A DNA stretch of 64,000 bases from NCBI RefSeq assembly GCF_002498315.1, contig NZ_DAGX01000006.1:1-64000 (forward strand), read 5' to 3'. Made by a program: the position numbers and the translations under genes. This document shows positions 16,858 to 25,521 of this stretch, in pieces (the stretch's first letter is position 1; every line of letters starts with the position of its first letter). Under the pieces are notes generated by a model. The model was given only the letters and a program-made list of their open reading frames with translations, had not been told where the DNA came from and ran no database searches. This stretch comes from Methanofollis sp. UBA420 (lineage in GTDB: Archaea > Halobacteriota > Methanomicrobia > Methanomicrobiales > Methanofollaceae).

Positions 16858-17240
16858 CGGGAAAATTCCGGTTTGGGTGCCTGTTCCAGGGGGTTTCACT
16901 CGAAAATCAGAGATTTTCTCAAGGTCGCTATCGCTCGTTGCCCCCTAACCCCCCATCTTAGGATAGGGGGTGGAGGGCAATCTCTCTCCTCAGGAATCCT
17001 GTTCGCTCTTCCCGGGGCCAATCCTAAATCGGGGGTCCGGGGGAACGACCGAAGGGAGTCAAGAAAACCGAAGGTTTTCGAGGTGCGAGCGTCAGCGAGC
17101 TTGAGAAGACCGTCAGGTCTTCGATGAGCCCCCGGCAAACAGTGAGGGGAAGGCAGTGGATCCGCGTTCTTCTCCGGGGGACTACGCCGAAAATCAAAGA
17201 TTTTCTCGACTCCCTTCGGTCGTCCCCGACTCAGGAGTGA
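16858..17240. repeat. Mosaic hairpin repeat, copy B
   Basis: This stretch begins GGGAAAATTCCGGTTT and shares long blocks with copy A, including GGAACGACCGAAGGGAGTC and GTGCGAGCGTCAGCGAGCTT. It has four short hairpins: 16902-16918 (GAAAATC/AGA), 17063-17079 (GAAAACC/GAA), 17105-17122 (GAAGACC/GTCA) and 17189-17205 (GAAAATC/AAA). The stem sequences differ between sites, but both arms change together. GACTCCCTTCGGTCGT at about 17208-17223 is the reverse complement of the block at 17045-17060. No protein gene is visible in 16814-17386; 17241-17386 holds nothing I can name. Confidence 0.85.
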
Positions 17241-17386
17241 ACCCGGAAGGAAAGATGATATCATCAAAGAGGAGATTACCAGTATTTTCTATCCTAAAAA
17301 TGGGGGAGCGGGAGGCTTATTCCCCGGCATAGAAACGTGGGAACAGGAATACTTCAGAGTCCAAAAAATAGGAAATATTCCCCTCT

Positions 17387-18340
17387 TCAGATCTCGTCGA
17401 TGACGTAGTCCTCCCACGCACGCACCCCGACCAGGATCTCAAACTCCTGGGGGGTGAGGAGGGGGACAGGGAAGCGGACCTGATCATCATACGCGAGGCG
17501 GGGGCAGGCGGTGTTCACATAGGCGCCGCACCCGAAATTGGTCATCTCCGCGGCCGAGACCTCGCGCATCGTGATCACGACCGCCTTCTCCGAGAGGGCG
17601 GCGAGGCGGGCGGCGAGCGCGGGCCGCGCCTGCCCGCTCTTTGTCGAGAGAAGGATGCCGATATTCTCCGCAGACCGCGCCTTCTCGATGAGGGCGAAGC
17701 GCCGCCGGAGAAGACGGTCGGCCGAGACCTCCTGTAACTCCCCGGTATAGGGATCGAGGGCGACGACCCTCTTCCCTGTCGCCATCTGGACGCCGATCGC
17801 ATGGAAGACCCCTGTCCCCACAAAGAGGATCTCAGGGGCCGCAAGGGCGCGGGCATTCGCATAACTGCAGCCGAGCACCTGGCCGGGCAGGGGGGTGCGC
17901 CCGCCGCCGGGTGCAACCTCGGCCGCAATGCCGTGCGCGGCGAGGGCGGCGGCGATGCCCGGCAGGAGGTGGACGTGCTGGACCGTCGTGACGAGCCCCA
18001 CCTCCTGTCCGGAGAGGAGGGGAGTCGCTGCGGCGACGACCTCTGGGTCGAAGTCGAAGGGGAGATATTCGTAGACGACGCCCGGCCGCTCCTCCACAGG
18101 GGCGTGGCCGATATGGACGAGGAGGTCGGCGCCTGTCAGGGCGACGGCGTCAAGGGCAAGGTCGCACGCGCCATAGCAGGGGTCGCCAGCTACCGCCGTC
18201 ACCTCTATACCTTCGGCCGCGAGGGCCCGAGCGAGGGGAGCCGCATGGCGTTTCAGCCCGTCAGGGAGCTGGAGGACGACACGCCGCGCGTCCTCGGCCT
18301 TCACCCGCGCCGCAATATCAGCGGCACGAATCGGTGACAT
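17387..18340 (-). CDS. dph2: Diphthamide biosynthesis enzyme Dph2
   Basis: A 317-residue 2-(3-amino-3-carboxypropyl)histidine synthase, a non-canonical radical SAM enzyme that starts diphthamide formation on elongation factor 2. The three cluster-binding cysteines lie in GDPCYGACDLA, LGCSYANA and NTACPRLAYDD, one per domain as in archaeal Dph2. LQLPDGLKRHAAPLA near the N-terminus is typical. The gene starts inside the end of the upstream phosphoribosyltransferase gene (23 nt overlap), in the order mfnA-hpt-dph2. Confidence 0.93.
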   Translation of the reverse strand: MSPIRAADIAARVKAEDARRVVLQLPDGLKRHAAPLARALAAEGIEVTAVAGDPCYGACDLALDAVALTGADLLVHIGHAPVEERPGVVYEYLPFDFDPEVVAAATPLLSGQEVGLVTTVQHVHLLPGIAAALAAHGIAAEVAPGGGRTPLPGQVLGCSYANARALAAPEILFVGTGVFHAIGVQMATGKRVVALDPYTGELQEVSADRLLRRRFALIEKARSAENIGILLSTKSGQARPALAARLAALSEKAVVITMREVSAAEMTNFGCGAYVNTACPRLAYDDQVRFPVPLLTPQEFEILVGVRAWEDYVIDEI

Positions 18341-18869
18341 GAACCCCGTGTTCGTCGACGTCGATGGTGACGAGCGTGGTGAATGGGCGGTCGAGAGAGG
18401 GGTTCCCGCGGCGGATCACGACACAGATATCCTCGATCTCCGCACCGGCACTCTCCAGGGCGGCAATGACCGCCTTGAGCGTGCCGCCCGTGGAGATCAC
18501 GTCGTCGATGATGACGACGCGGTCGCCCTTCTCGATCCCGTTCAGGTAGAGTTGCCCGCTCGAGTAGCCGGTCGACTGGTGGACGGCAACCTCGCCGGGG
18601 AGGCTGTACTGCCGCTTCCGGATGATATTCAGGGGTATATCGGTCACCAGGGAGAGAGCGGTACCGATGTGAATGCCCATCGCCTCGGCGGTGACGATCT
18701 TGTCGACGCCGCGGAGGTCCATGACGCTGACCATCGCGCACGCCACCTCGCGGAGGAGGCAGGGGTCGAGGAGGGGCACGCCGTCTGTGATCGGGTGGAT
18801 GAAGTAGTTGTATTCTCCCCGCCGCACGATGGGGCAGGACTCAAGCGATGATTTCAGCCTTTCAAGCAT
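18318..18869 (-). CDS. hpt: Hypoxanthine/guanine phosphoribosyltransferase-type protein
   Basis: A type I phosphoribosyltransferase of about 183 residues, of the archaeal HGPRTase-like group. The PRPP-binding motif is RVVIIDDVISTGGTLKAVI. IVTAEAMGIHIGTALSLVT and IIRKRQYSLPGEVAVHQSTGY (central part) match archaeal Hpt. It would salvage hypoxanthine or guanine with PRPP. I prefer the ATG at 18869 (MLERLKSSLESCP) to the one at 18878. It overlaps the mfnA stop and the dph2 start, giving a compact operon. Confidence 0.88.
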   Translation of the reverse strand: MLERLKSSLESCPIVRRGEYNYFIHPITDGVPLLDPCLLREVACAMVSVMDLRGVDKIVTAEAMGIHIGTALSLVTDIPLNIIRKRQYSLPGEVAVHQSTGYSSGQLYLNGIEKGDRVVIIDDVISTGGTLKAVIAALESAGAEIEDICVVIRRGNPSLDRPFTTLVTIDVDEHGVHVTDSCR

Positions 18870-19959
18870 CCATTTCACCTACATCTCTGAGAAATTCTTC
18901 GATCACGTCCCTGTGGACATGGGGCATCATGACCGTACGCATGTGCCCGCGCCGGGTCCAGGAGACCCGCCAGCCGGGCGGCACGGCGCCGGCCTCGAAG
19001 GTCGCCACATTCAGGTCGGGAGTGACCGCCCGGCGGTACCCGAGGGTCTCCATCCCCTCGATGAGCCGCGCGGTGTTCTTCATGCACCCCTCGACAACCG
19101 CCCTCATACCGCTCATGCCAAGGTGTTCGAGAACGGCGAAGGCCCCGACGACTGCACCGCCCGAACGCGTCCCGGCAAGGGTGCACTCCTGCTTCACGGT
19201 AAGATAGGGCGTCTCCACGTTGAGGAGGTTGAACCATGCAGGGTCCCTGACGACAAGGCAGCCGCACGGGATCGTGCTCATCCCCATCTTGTGAGGGTCG
19301 ACGGCGATGCTCGCTACGCCTGGAAGGGCAAAGTCGAAGGGCATGGGTTTCTTCAGGAAGGGGATGACAAGGCCGCCAAAGGCCGCGTCCACATGAAGGG
19401 GAACGCCCTTATCATGGGCGATGCCCGCGATCTCCTGGATCGGATCGACGACGCCGTATTCGGTCGTCCCGGCGATCCCGACGATGCAGCAGGTGTTCCC
19501 GTCGATACGTTCCTGCATGGCCCCGGTGTCCATCCTGAAGGTCTCGTCGCAGGGCACGGTCCGCATCTCGAGGTGGAGGATGTCGCAGGCCTTCTCAAAG
19601 GAGAAATGCGCCGACTCAGGGACGATCACATTCGGGCGGCGCGACTCCTTCATCTTTGCATAGATCCTGAGAGCCTGGAGGTTCGACTCGGTCCCCCCCG
19701 AGGTCGCATAGCCTCCGGCACCGGCGTGGTGGAAGAGAGCGCCGATACGTTCCACCAGGAGTTCCTCGATGGAAGCCGTCCCCCGGAAAAGACCGGGGTC
19801 GCCGAGGTTTGCCTCGATGAACATCTGGTGCGCACGCACCGCTACCGGATGGGGGACCGTGCACATCGAGCTGAGTACATGGTGATAATTGGAATCCTCT
19901 CTCTTCTTTAAAGAGAGGAAGGAAAAGAGTTCTTCCTCTGATATACCTGTTTCATGCAT
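18862..19959 (-). CDS. mfnA: L-tyrosine/L-aspartate decarboxylase MfnA
   Basis: A 365-residue group II PLP-dependent decarboxylase. The PLP lysine is K224 in AVDPHKMGMST. ATSGGTESNLQALRIYAK and PLHVDAAFGGLVIPF complete the cofactor site. In methanogens MfnA makes tyramine from tyrosine for the methanofuran head group; related enzymes make beta-alanine from aspartate for coenzyme A. Both activities are possible here. It overlaps the ppsA stop by 8 nt and the hpt start, so it sits in a ppsA-mfnA-hpt-dph2 operon. Confidence 0.92.
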   Translation of the reverse strand: MHETGISEEELFSFLSLKKREDSNYHHVLSSMCTVPHPVAVRAHQMFIEANLGDPGLFRGTASIEELLVERIGALFHHAGAGGYATSGGTESNLQALRIYAKMKESRRPNVIVPESAHFSFEKACDILHLEMRTVPCDETFRMDTGAMQERIDGNTCCIVGIAGTTEYGVVDPIQEIAGIAHDKGVPLHVDAAFGGLVIPFLKKPMPFDFALPGVASIAVDPHKMGMSTIPCGCLVVRDPAWFNLLNVETPYLTVKQECTLAGTRSGGAVVGAFAVLEHLGMSGMRAVVEGCMKNTARLIEGMETLGYRRAVTPDLNVATFEAGAVPPGWRVSWTRRGHMRTVMMPHVHRDVIEEFLRDVGEMDA

Positions 19960-22243
19960 TCTTGAGTCTCACAGAGTCGAGGATCATCCGCTTCTCGGTC
20001 CGCGCTGCAGTCTCGCGGATCTTCGGGACAGCGTCGATATTTGCCGAAACGCTCGTGATACCGTTCTCGATGAGCCACTGGACCATTGCGGGTTCAGAAC
20101 CGGCCTGACCACAGATGGAGCACTCGACACCATACTGCCGGCAGACGGCGATGGCGTCCTTGATCAATTTGAGGACGGCCGGGTGCCGGGGGTTGTACAT
20201 CGGGGCAACGAGTTCGTTGTTCCGGTCGATGGCGATGGTGTACTGGATCAGGTCGTTCGTGCCGAAGGAGGCGAAGGAAACGCCGGCCTTGCAGAAGTCC
20301 TCGATGAGGATCGCGCAGGCCGGGATCTCGATCATGATGCCGAGGGCGATCTCGTCCACCTTCACACCCCAGGAAGCGATGAGCTCCTTTGCCCTGACAA
20401 ACTGGTCCGGGTGGGAGACGAGGGGGAACATCAGGCCAAGGTTATCGTAGCCCGCGTCCCAGAGCCGCTTGAAGGCCTCGATCTGCATCCTGAACTGTGC
20501 CGGGCTCTGGAGGTCGCGGCGGAGACCGCGCCAGCCGAGCATCGGGTTGTGCTCGTCAGGTTCTTCCTCGCCGCCGAGCATGTTGCGGAACTCGTCGGTC
20601 GGGGCGTCGAGGGTCCTGACCCAGACCGGCTTGCCCGGGAAGGCGTCGAGGACGACCTTGATACCTTTGTAGAGCTCGGTAATGAACTCCTCTTCCTTAC
20701 CCTGGGAAATGAACCAGCCCGGGGTCTTGTTCAGGCCGAGGATGAGGTGCTCGATCCTGAGGAGCCCGACGCCGTCGGCGCCGGTAGCAGCGGCCCGCAC
20801 TGCGGCTTCGGGGAGGGAGACGTTCACCTTGATGCTCGTCGCGGTGATGACCGGAGTCTGCGCAAAGACAGCGCCGGCCACAGGGGCTGCGGAGACTGTC
20901 GGGGTTGCCGGGGCGGCTGCGATAGCGCCTTCAAAGACAAGGCCCTTCTCACCGTCGAGGGTGATCATCTGCCCATCCTTCAGGGTCTTTGTAGCCTTCT
21001 TCGTCCCGACGACCGCAGGGGTGCCGAGTTCTCTGGAGACGATCGCTGCGTGGCAGGTCATCCCGCCCTCGTCGGTGACGATGCCGCCGACCTTGCGCAT
21101 CGCCGGGACCATGTCGGGGTTTGTCATCTTGGCAACAAGGATATCGCCTTCCCTGACCTTGCCGAGATCCTTGACATCGTGGACGATGATCACACGGCCG
21201 CTCGCGACACCCGGCGAGGCGCCGTTCCCCTCAAGGAGAATCTTGCCGAGGTCACCAGCGGTGGCCGGCGCCTTCTTTTCGCCTGCCTTGATGGTGGTGA
21301 TCGGACGGGACTGGAGGATATAGATGGTGTCCCCGACGATCCCCCACTCGAGATCCTCCGGGACGCCGTAGTGCTCCTCGGAGATCCGGGCATATTCGGC
21401 AAGCGCTTCTACCTCGGCACCGGAGAGGACGGGCATGTCCTGGCGGTCCTTCGGGATGGTCACCAGTTCGGTCCCGTGGTCCCCGGTCGGGACGATCATA
21501 TATTCCTTGTTCGAGATGAGTCGGTCCACGATCCGCTTCAGACGCCTGTCATAGACATATTTGTCCGGAGAGACACTCCCTGAGACCACGGCCTCGCCAA
21601 GACCCCATGAGCCTTCGATGATGGTGAGGGGTTCGCCGGTGACAGGGTGCGACGAGAACATGACACCCGATTTCTCCGACCTGACAAGTTGCTGGACGAC
21701 GACGGCGATGTTGACGGTCTTGTCGTCGAAGCCCTGCTTTGCGCGGTAGTAGATGGCGCGGGCACCGTACAGGGAGGCCCAGCACTGCTGGACCGCCTCG
21801 ATGACCGCGACCTCGCCCTTGATGTTCAGGTATGTCTCCTGTTGACCGGCGAAACTCGCATCAGGCAGGTCCTCTGCGGTAGCACTGGACCTGACGGCGA
21901 CAACCATCTCGCCGTTACCCATCTTATCATAGGCTACAAGGATCTCCTCCCTGATATCTTCGGGCATCTTCGCACCGATGACCATCGCCTTGACATTCTG
22001 CGAGATTTCCTCGAGTTCGTCGCTGTTTTCAACATCGAGGTCAACAAGCAGGTCAAAAAGGGAGTCTTCAAGCCCGGTGTCAATGAGAAACTTTCTGAAT
22101 GCCTGGGCCGTTACCACAAATGCATCGGGGACGGGCAGCCCGACAGAGGTCATTTCACCGAGGGATGCACCCTTTCCCCCGACGAACGGGATATCATCCT
22201 TTGATATCTCTGAGAGCCACAAAATGTTGGGCATTTCGGTCAT
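19952..22243 (-). CDS. ppsA: Phosphoenolpyruvate synthase
   Basis: This 763-residue enzyme makes PEP from pyruvate and ATP (AMP plus phosphate released), a gluconeogenic entry step in autotrophic methanogens. The N-terminal ATP-grasp domain starts with GGKGASLGEM. The phospho-histidine is His398 in GGMTCHAAIVSREL. The C-terminal barrel contains GTNDLIQYTIAIDRNN and the catalytic-cysteine region CSICGQAGSEP. The frame is open to 22300, but the ATG at 22243 has GGTGCGAT just upstream and a TATA-like TCTATATGA at 22274-22284, which decides the start. It is divergent from serA. Confidence 0.96.
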   Translation of the reverse strand: MTEMPNILWLSEISKDDIPFVGGKGASLGEMTSVGLPVPDAFVVTAQAFRKFLIDTGLEDSLFDLLVDLDVENSDELEEISQNVKAMVIGAKMPEDIREEILVAYDKMGNGEMVVAVRSSATAEDLPDASFAGQQETYLNIKGEVAVIEAVQQCWASLYGARAIYYRAKQGFDDKTVNIAVVVQQLVRSEKSGVMFSSHPVTGEPLTIIEGSWGLGEAVVSGSVSPDKYVYDRRLKRIVDRLISNKEYMIVPTGDHGTELVTIPKDRQDMPVLSGAEVEALAEYARISEEHYGVPEDLEWGIVGDTIYILQSRPITTIKAGEKKAPATAGDLGKILLEGNGASPGVASGRVIIVHDVKDLGKVREGDILVAKMTNPDMVPAMRKVGGIVTDEGGMTCHAAIVSRELGTPAVVGTKKATKTLKDGQMITLDGEKGLVFEGAIAAAPATPTVSAAPVAGAVFAQTPVITATSIKVNVSLPEAAVRAAATGADGVGLLRIEHLILGLNKTPGWFISQGKEEEFITELYKGIKVVLDAFPGKPVWVRTLDAPTDEFRNMLGGEEEPDEHNPMLGWRGLRRDLQSPAQFRMQIEAFKRLWDAGYDNLGLMFPLVSHPDQFVRAKELIASWGVKVDEIALGIMIEIPACAILIEDFCKAGVSFASFGTNDLIQYTIAIDRNNELVAPMYNPRHPAVLKLIKDAIAVCRQYGVECSICGQAGSEPAMVQWLIENGITSVSANIDAVPKIRETAARTEKRMILDSVRLKNA

Positions 22244-22425
22244 TATCGCACCACATATATGGTGGGTCTGACGAATCATATAGATTCTCCCTCCCCTCAC
22301 TTTTCACCACCTGCGCGGGGCAGGAGATGTGAAAAAGTGAGCCCCGACCTCTTTCCGACGATCGCCCGCGGGCATCCCCATCCCTGAGAGAAAAAGACAT
22401 GAATACCATCAGGGCATCATACATA

Positions 22426-24021
22426 ATGGGGTTTACATTGAAATTCAGAGTCCTTGTCAGCGACCCGCTGGCTGAAGAAGGCATTGAAATATTAAAGGAG
22501 ACGTGCGACGTCGATGTCCGCACGAACCTGACCGAAGAGCAGTTGATCGAGGCGATCAAAGACTACGATGCAATTCTCGTGCGGAGCGGAACCGAGGTCA
22601 CGGCAGCAGTGATCGAGGCCGGGACAAACCTGAAGTACATCGGGCGCGCAGGGGCCGGCGTCGACAATATCGATACCGAAGCAGCGACGCGCCGCGGCAT
22701 CCCGGTTGCAAACGCTCCGATGGGCAACACCCTCGCGGCGACCGAGCACACGATTGCGATGATGCTCTCCCTTGCACGCAACATCCCGCAGGCAACCGCA
22801 TCCCTGAAAAAGAAGGAGTGGAAGCGCTCGAAGTTCATGGGAGTCGAGGTGAACGAAAAGACCCTCGGCATCGTCGGTCTCGGTCGGATCGGCCGTGAGA
22901 TCGCAAAGCGCGTCATCGCGATGGATATGAAGGTCGTCGGCTACGACCCCTTCATCACGAAGGAGAACGCAGCGCAGATGGGCGTCGAGTTGATGGGTAT
23001 CGACGACCTGGTGAAGGTCGCGGACTTCATCACGGTGCACACGCCCCTGACGCCCGAGACGAAGCACCTGATCAATGCCGAGCGCATCGCAACGATGAAG
23101 GACGGCGTCAGGCTGATCAACTGCGCCCGCGGCGGCATCATCGACGAGAAGGCGATGTACGATGGGCTCGTATCCGGGAAGATCGCCGGCGCTGCCCTCG
23201 ATGTCTTCGAGAGCGAACCTCCCTTCGAGTCGCCTCTCCTCACCCTCGACAGCGTGATCGTCACCCCGCACCTCGGGGCAAGCACGGTCGAGGCGCAGAA
23301 GAATGTGGCGATCTCTGTCGCGAAGCAGTGCCTTGCCGTCTTTGCCGGCGAGCCTGCAAAGTACGCGGTGAATGTGCCGATGGTTCCGCCAGACCAGCAG
23401 GACCTGATGGAGCCCTTCGCCTACCTCGGGGAGAGGATGGGCAAGCTCGCCACCCAGCTCGTTGAGGGCAGGATCGGGGAGATCGACATCACGTACGGTG
23501 GCGACCTCGCCGGGAACCGCTTCACCAGGTACATCACCCGCGCCGTCCTCAAGGGGATCCTGGACCCGGTCCTCCGCGAGCCTGTGAACTTCGTCAACGC
23601 CGAATACGTGACGAAGGAGCGGGGCATCAAGGTGGCGGAGACGAAGACCGAGGCGTCTTCGGGATTCAAGAACCTGATCACCCTGACGGTGAAGACAGAC
23701 GTGGGCGAAGAGACGGTCTCCGGCTCTGTCTTCTCGAAGGACAGGATCAGGATCACCTCCATCGGCGGCTACACGATGGATATGGTTCCCGAGGGCTCGG
23801 TCATCATCTCCCGCCACCTCGACAAGCCGGGCGTGATCGGCAGGGCCTCGACGATTCTCGGGGCGGCAGAGATCAACATCGCCGGCATGCAGGTGGGCAG
23901 GAAGAAGCCGGGCGAAGAGGCGATCATGGTCCTCAACGTCGATTCCGATGTCCCTGCGGCGGTCATGGACGAGATGCGCGCCAAGGTCGGGATCTTCTCC
24001 GCAAAGTTTGCAAAGCTCTGA
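22426..24021 (+). CDS. serA: D-3-phosphoglycerate dehydrogenase
   Basis: The first enzyme of serine synthesis, oxidising 3-phosphoglycerate with NAD. At about 530 residues it is the long form. The N-terminal substrate/NAD domains carry TLGIVGLGRIGREIAKRV, and the catalytic segment INCARGGIIDE is followed by TPHLGASTVEAQ. An intervening ASB domain and a C-terminal ACT domain (VIISRHLDKPGVIGRASTIL) suggest serine feedback. The start is uncertain: ATG at 22399, ATG at 22426 and TTG at 22438 (LKFRVLVSDPLAEEG) are all in frame, and the conserved sequence begins at the last. Confidence 0.94.
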   Translation: MGFTLKFRVLVSDPLAEEGIEILKETCDVDVRTNLTEEQLIEAIKDYDAILVRSGTEVTAAVIEAGTNLKYIGRAGAGVDNIDTEAATRRGIPVANAPMGNTLAATEHTIAMMLSLARNIPQATASLKKKEWKRSKFMGVEVNEKTLGIVGLGRIGREIAKRVIAMDMKVVGYDPFITKENAAQMGVELMGIDDLVKVADFITVHTPLTPETKHLINAERIATMKDGVRLINCARGGIIDEKAMYDGLVSGKIAGAALDVFESEPPFESPLLTLDSVIVTPHLGASTVEAQKNVAISVAKQCLAVFAGEPAKYAVNVPMVPPDQQDLMEPFAYLGERMGKLATQLVEGRIGEIDITYGGDLAGNRFTRYITRAVLKGILDPVLREPVNFVNAEYVTKERGIKVAETKTEASSGFKNLITLTVKTDVGEETVSGSVFSKDRIRITSIGGYTMDMVPEGSVIISRHLDKPGVIGRASTILGAAEINIAGMQVGRKKPGEEAIMVLNVDSDVPAAVMDEMRAKVGIFSAKFAKL

Positions 24022-24095
24022 AATTGGCCGGGAGGTGCATGCGCGGGGGCGGTTCGTCCCCGCCCTTCACCTTTCCAGAATATACCGGCTTCAAC

Positions 24096-24107
24096 AAAGT
24101 TTATATC
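24096..24107 (+). promoter_or_regulatory. TATA box of the tRNA-Val gene
   Basis: AAAGTTTATATC is a near-perfect archaeal BRE/TATA element. It predicts a start near 24128, about 23 nt before the mature tRNA. Confidence 0.75.
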
Positions 24108-24150
24108 AAACGACATTCAATCTATAGAGAGTCGGATTATCCGGCGCACA

Positions 24151-24224
24151 AGGGCTCGTGGTCTAGCTGGCTATGACGTCGCCTTGACATGGCGGAGGTC
24201 CTGAGTTCGAATCTCAGCGGGCCC
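24151..24224 (+). tRNA. tRNA-Val (anticodon GAC)
   Basis: A complete 74-nt cloverleaf. The acceptor GGGCTCG (24151-24157) pairs with CGGGCCC (24217-24223), followed by discriminator A. The anticodon stem TCGCC/GGCGG encloses loop TTGACAT, giving anticodon GAC (Val). The T arm is CTGAG-TTCGAAT-CTCAG. No intron is visible and the 3' CCA is not encoded. A T-rich stretch (ACTTTTTGTATC) follows at about 24229-24240. Confidence 0.96.
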
Positions 24225-24335
24225 ATACACTTTTTGTATCATTCTCACTTCTTTCGACGATTCAGTCCCTGATCAGATCTTTATTTTACCGACGTACATC
24301 GACAGGTCTATACTATCGACATCAAAGGTAAACTG

Positions 24336-25412
24336 ATGCCGTATACATTCATCCAGAAAATATCAGGAGTCCTTTTCAGGCCGGCGAAGACCTTCCGGGA
24401 CCTGGAGGACGAAAATGTGGGAACCACGCTGGTCCACTATCTCAAACTGTCTCTCCTTTTTTCCCTGCTCATGGCTGCCATGGCCTATTCCATCTTCGGA
24501 AGCCTGACAACGAAAAAATGGTCGATGGCCTCCCAGCTTTTCCAGCCGCTGGACTTCTTCGTGGCCCTGGCCGTGACGGTCATCGCCGTCCCCCTGCTCG
24601 TCGGGATATGGCTGCATATCTGGGTCTATCTCTTCGGGGGGAGGAGAGGCATCGGGCAGACACTCAAGACGGTGATGTACTCGTACACCTTTTTCTTCAT
24701 CATCAGCTGGGTCCCCGTCATCGGCCTGCTTGGAGGGGCTCTCTCGACCCTGTACCCGCAGGCGATCGGCATCAGGGAGCTCCATCACATGCCGGGACGC
24801 AGGGCGACAGGAGCGGTCTGCGTCGCGGCATTTCTGCCGGTCATCGCCCTCCTCGGGATCATCGTCATGGCAATTCTTGCACCGACCTCGGTACTCCCCC
24901 TCCTGTCAAGCGGGACTGGGTCTCCGGCGATCCCCGATTGCCCGTATCTCCTGAACCATTCGGACCTTCCCGAGCAGATAACCTATTTCCACGCAGGCGA
25001 AATCGACAGCAAACTGATCAAACCGGACGCACAGGAGTTCGGGTGCCTGAAGGAGTATACGGAGACCTATGCCGAAGAAAAACCGTCTTCGGCCAGTTCC
25101 AGACGGATCATGCATTTTGTTATGATCTTTCCCCCGGGCAACGCCTCGATGATGGTGCAGCGCGACGAAGCATTCTACCGGGGGCTGGTGCCGCCGCGCA
25201 ATGCCGATGCGTTGCCTGCCCCCGAGATCGGGGACCTCTGCATTAGTTATAGAATTCCAGGACTGGGTTCGGGTGGGCGTGAGGCGTACGACAGTTATTG
25301 TATCATATTTGCAAAAGGGGACGTCTATGAAAAATTCATCACCATCGGGCCTTCCCCTGATTATGATCTCCTGAGGGATCTTGCACAGAGGGCGGCAGGG
25401 AAGATCCCATAA
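24336..25412 (+). CDS. Yip1-like multi-pass membrane protein with a large C-terminal domain
   Basis: A 358-residue protein whose first ~200 residues resemble archaeal Yip1-domain proteins: a short cytoplasmic start (FIQKISGVLFRPAKTFRDL) and about five membrane helices, including LSLLFSLLMAAMAYSIFG and AVCVAAFLPVIALLGIIVMA. From about residue 205 it becomes soluble and probably external, with cysteines in IPDCPYLLNH and EFGCLKEY. Function is unknown. It sits between the tRNA and the toxin island, and the sequence just after its stop resembles the edge of the mosaic repeats (25424-25438). The ATG at 24336 has AAAGGTAAACTG upstream. Confidence 0.72.
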   Translation: MPYTFIQKISGVLFRPAKTFRDLEDENVGTTLVHYLKLSLLFSLLMAAMAYSIFGSLTTKKWSMASQLFQPLDFFVALAVTVIAVPLLVGIWLHIWVYLFGGRRGIGQTLKTVMYSYTFFFIISWVPVIGLLGGALSTLYPQAIGIRELHHMPGRRATGAVCVAAFLPVIALLGIIVMAILAPTSVLPLLSSGTGSPAIPDCPYLLNHSDLPEQITYFHAGEIDSKLIKPDAQEFGCLKEYTETYAEEKPSSASSRRIMHFVMIFPPGNASMMVQRDEAFYRGLVPPRNADALPAPEIGDLCISYRIPGLGSGGREAYDSYCIIFAKGDVYEKFITIGPSPDYDLLRDLAQRAAGKIP

Positions 25413-25423
25413 TTTCTGGCTCT

Positions 25424-25438
25424 GGAAAATTCCGATTT
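25424..25438. repeat. Fragment matching the left edge of the mosaic hairpin repeats
   Basis: GGAAAATTCCGATTT matches the start of copy B (GGGAAAATTCCGGTTT, 16858-16873) and, less well, copy A (14206-14220). It lies between the stop of the Yip1-like gene and the truncated start of the toxin gene, so it may mark a recombination junction. Confidence 0.45.
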
Positions 25439-25521
25439 CATGACATGGAGGGGAGTGTGCAAACCTCTTCACCCCTCCTGATCGGGTCCTCAAGAACAAC
25501 TACGCCCCGTTCACCGCCACC

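Noticed and set aside
14206..17240. The mosaic repeats as a CRISPR array
   Set aside because: There are no regularly spaced identical repeats with unique spacers of constant length, and no cas genes; the repeated units are hairpins of varying sequence.
14206..17240. The mosaic repeats as insertion sequences
   Set aside because: No transposase frame or terminal inverted repeat with target duplication is visible within or around either copy.
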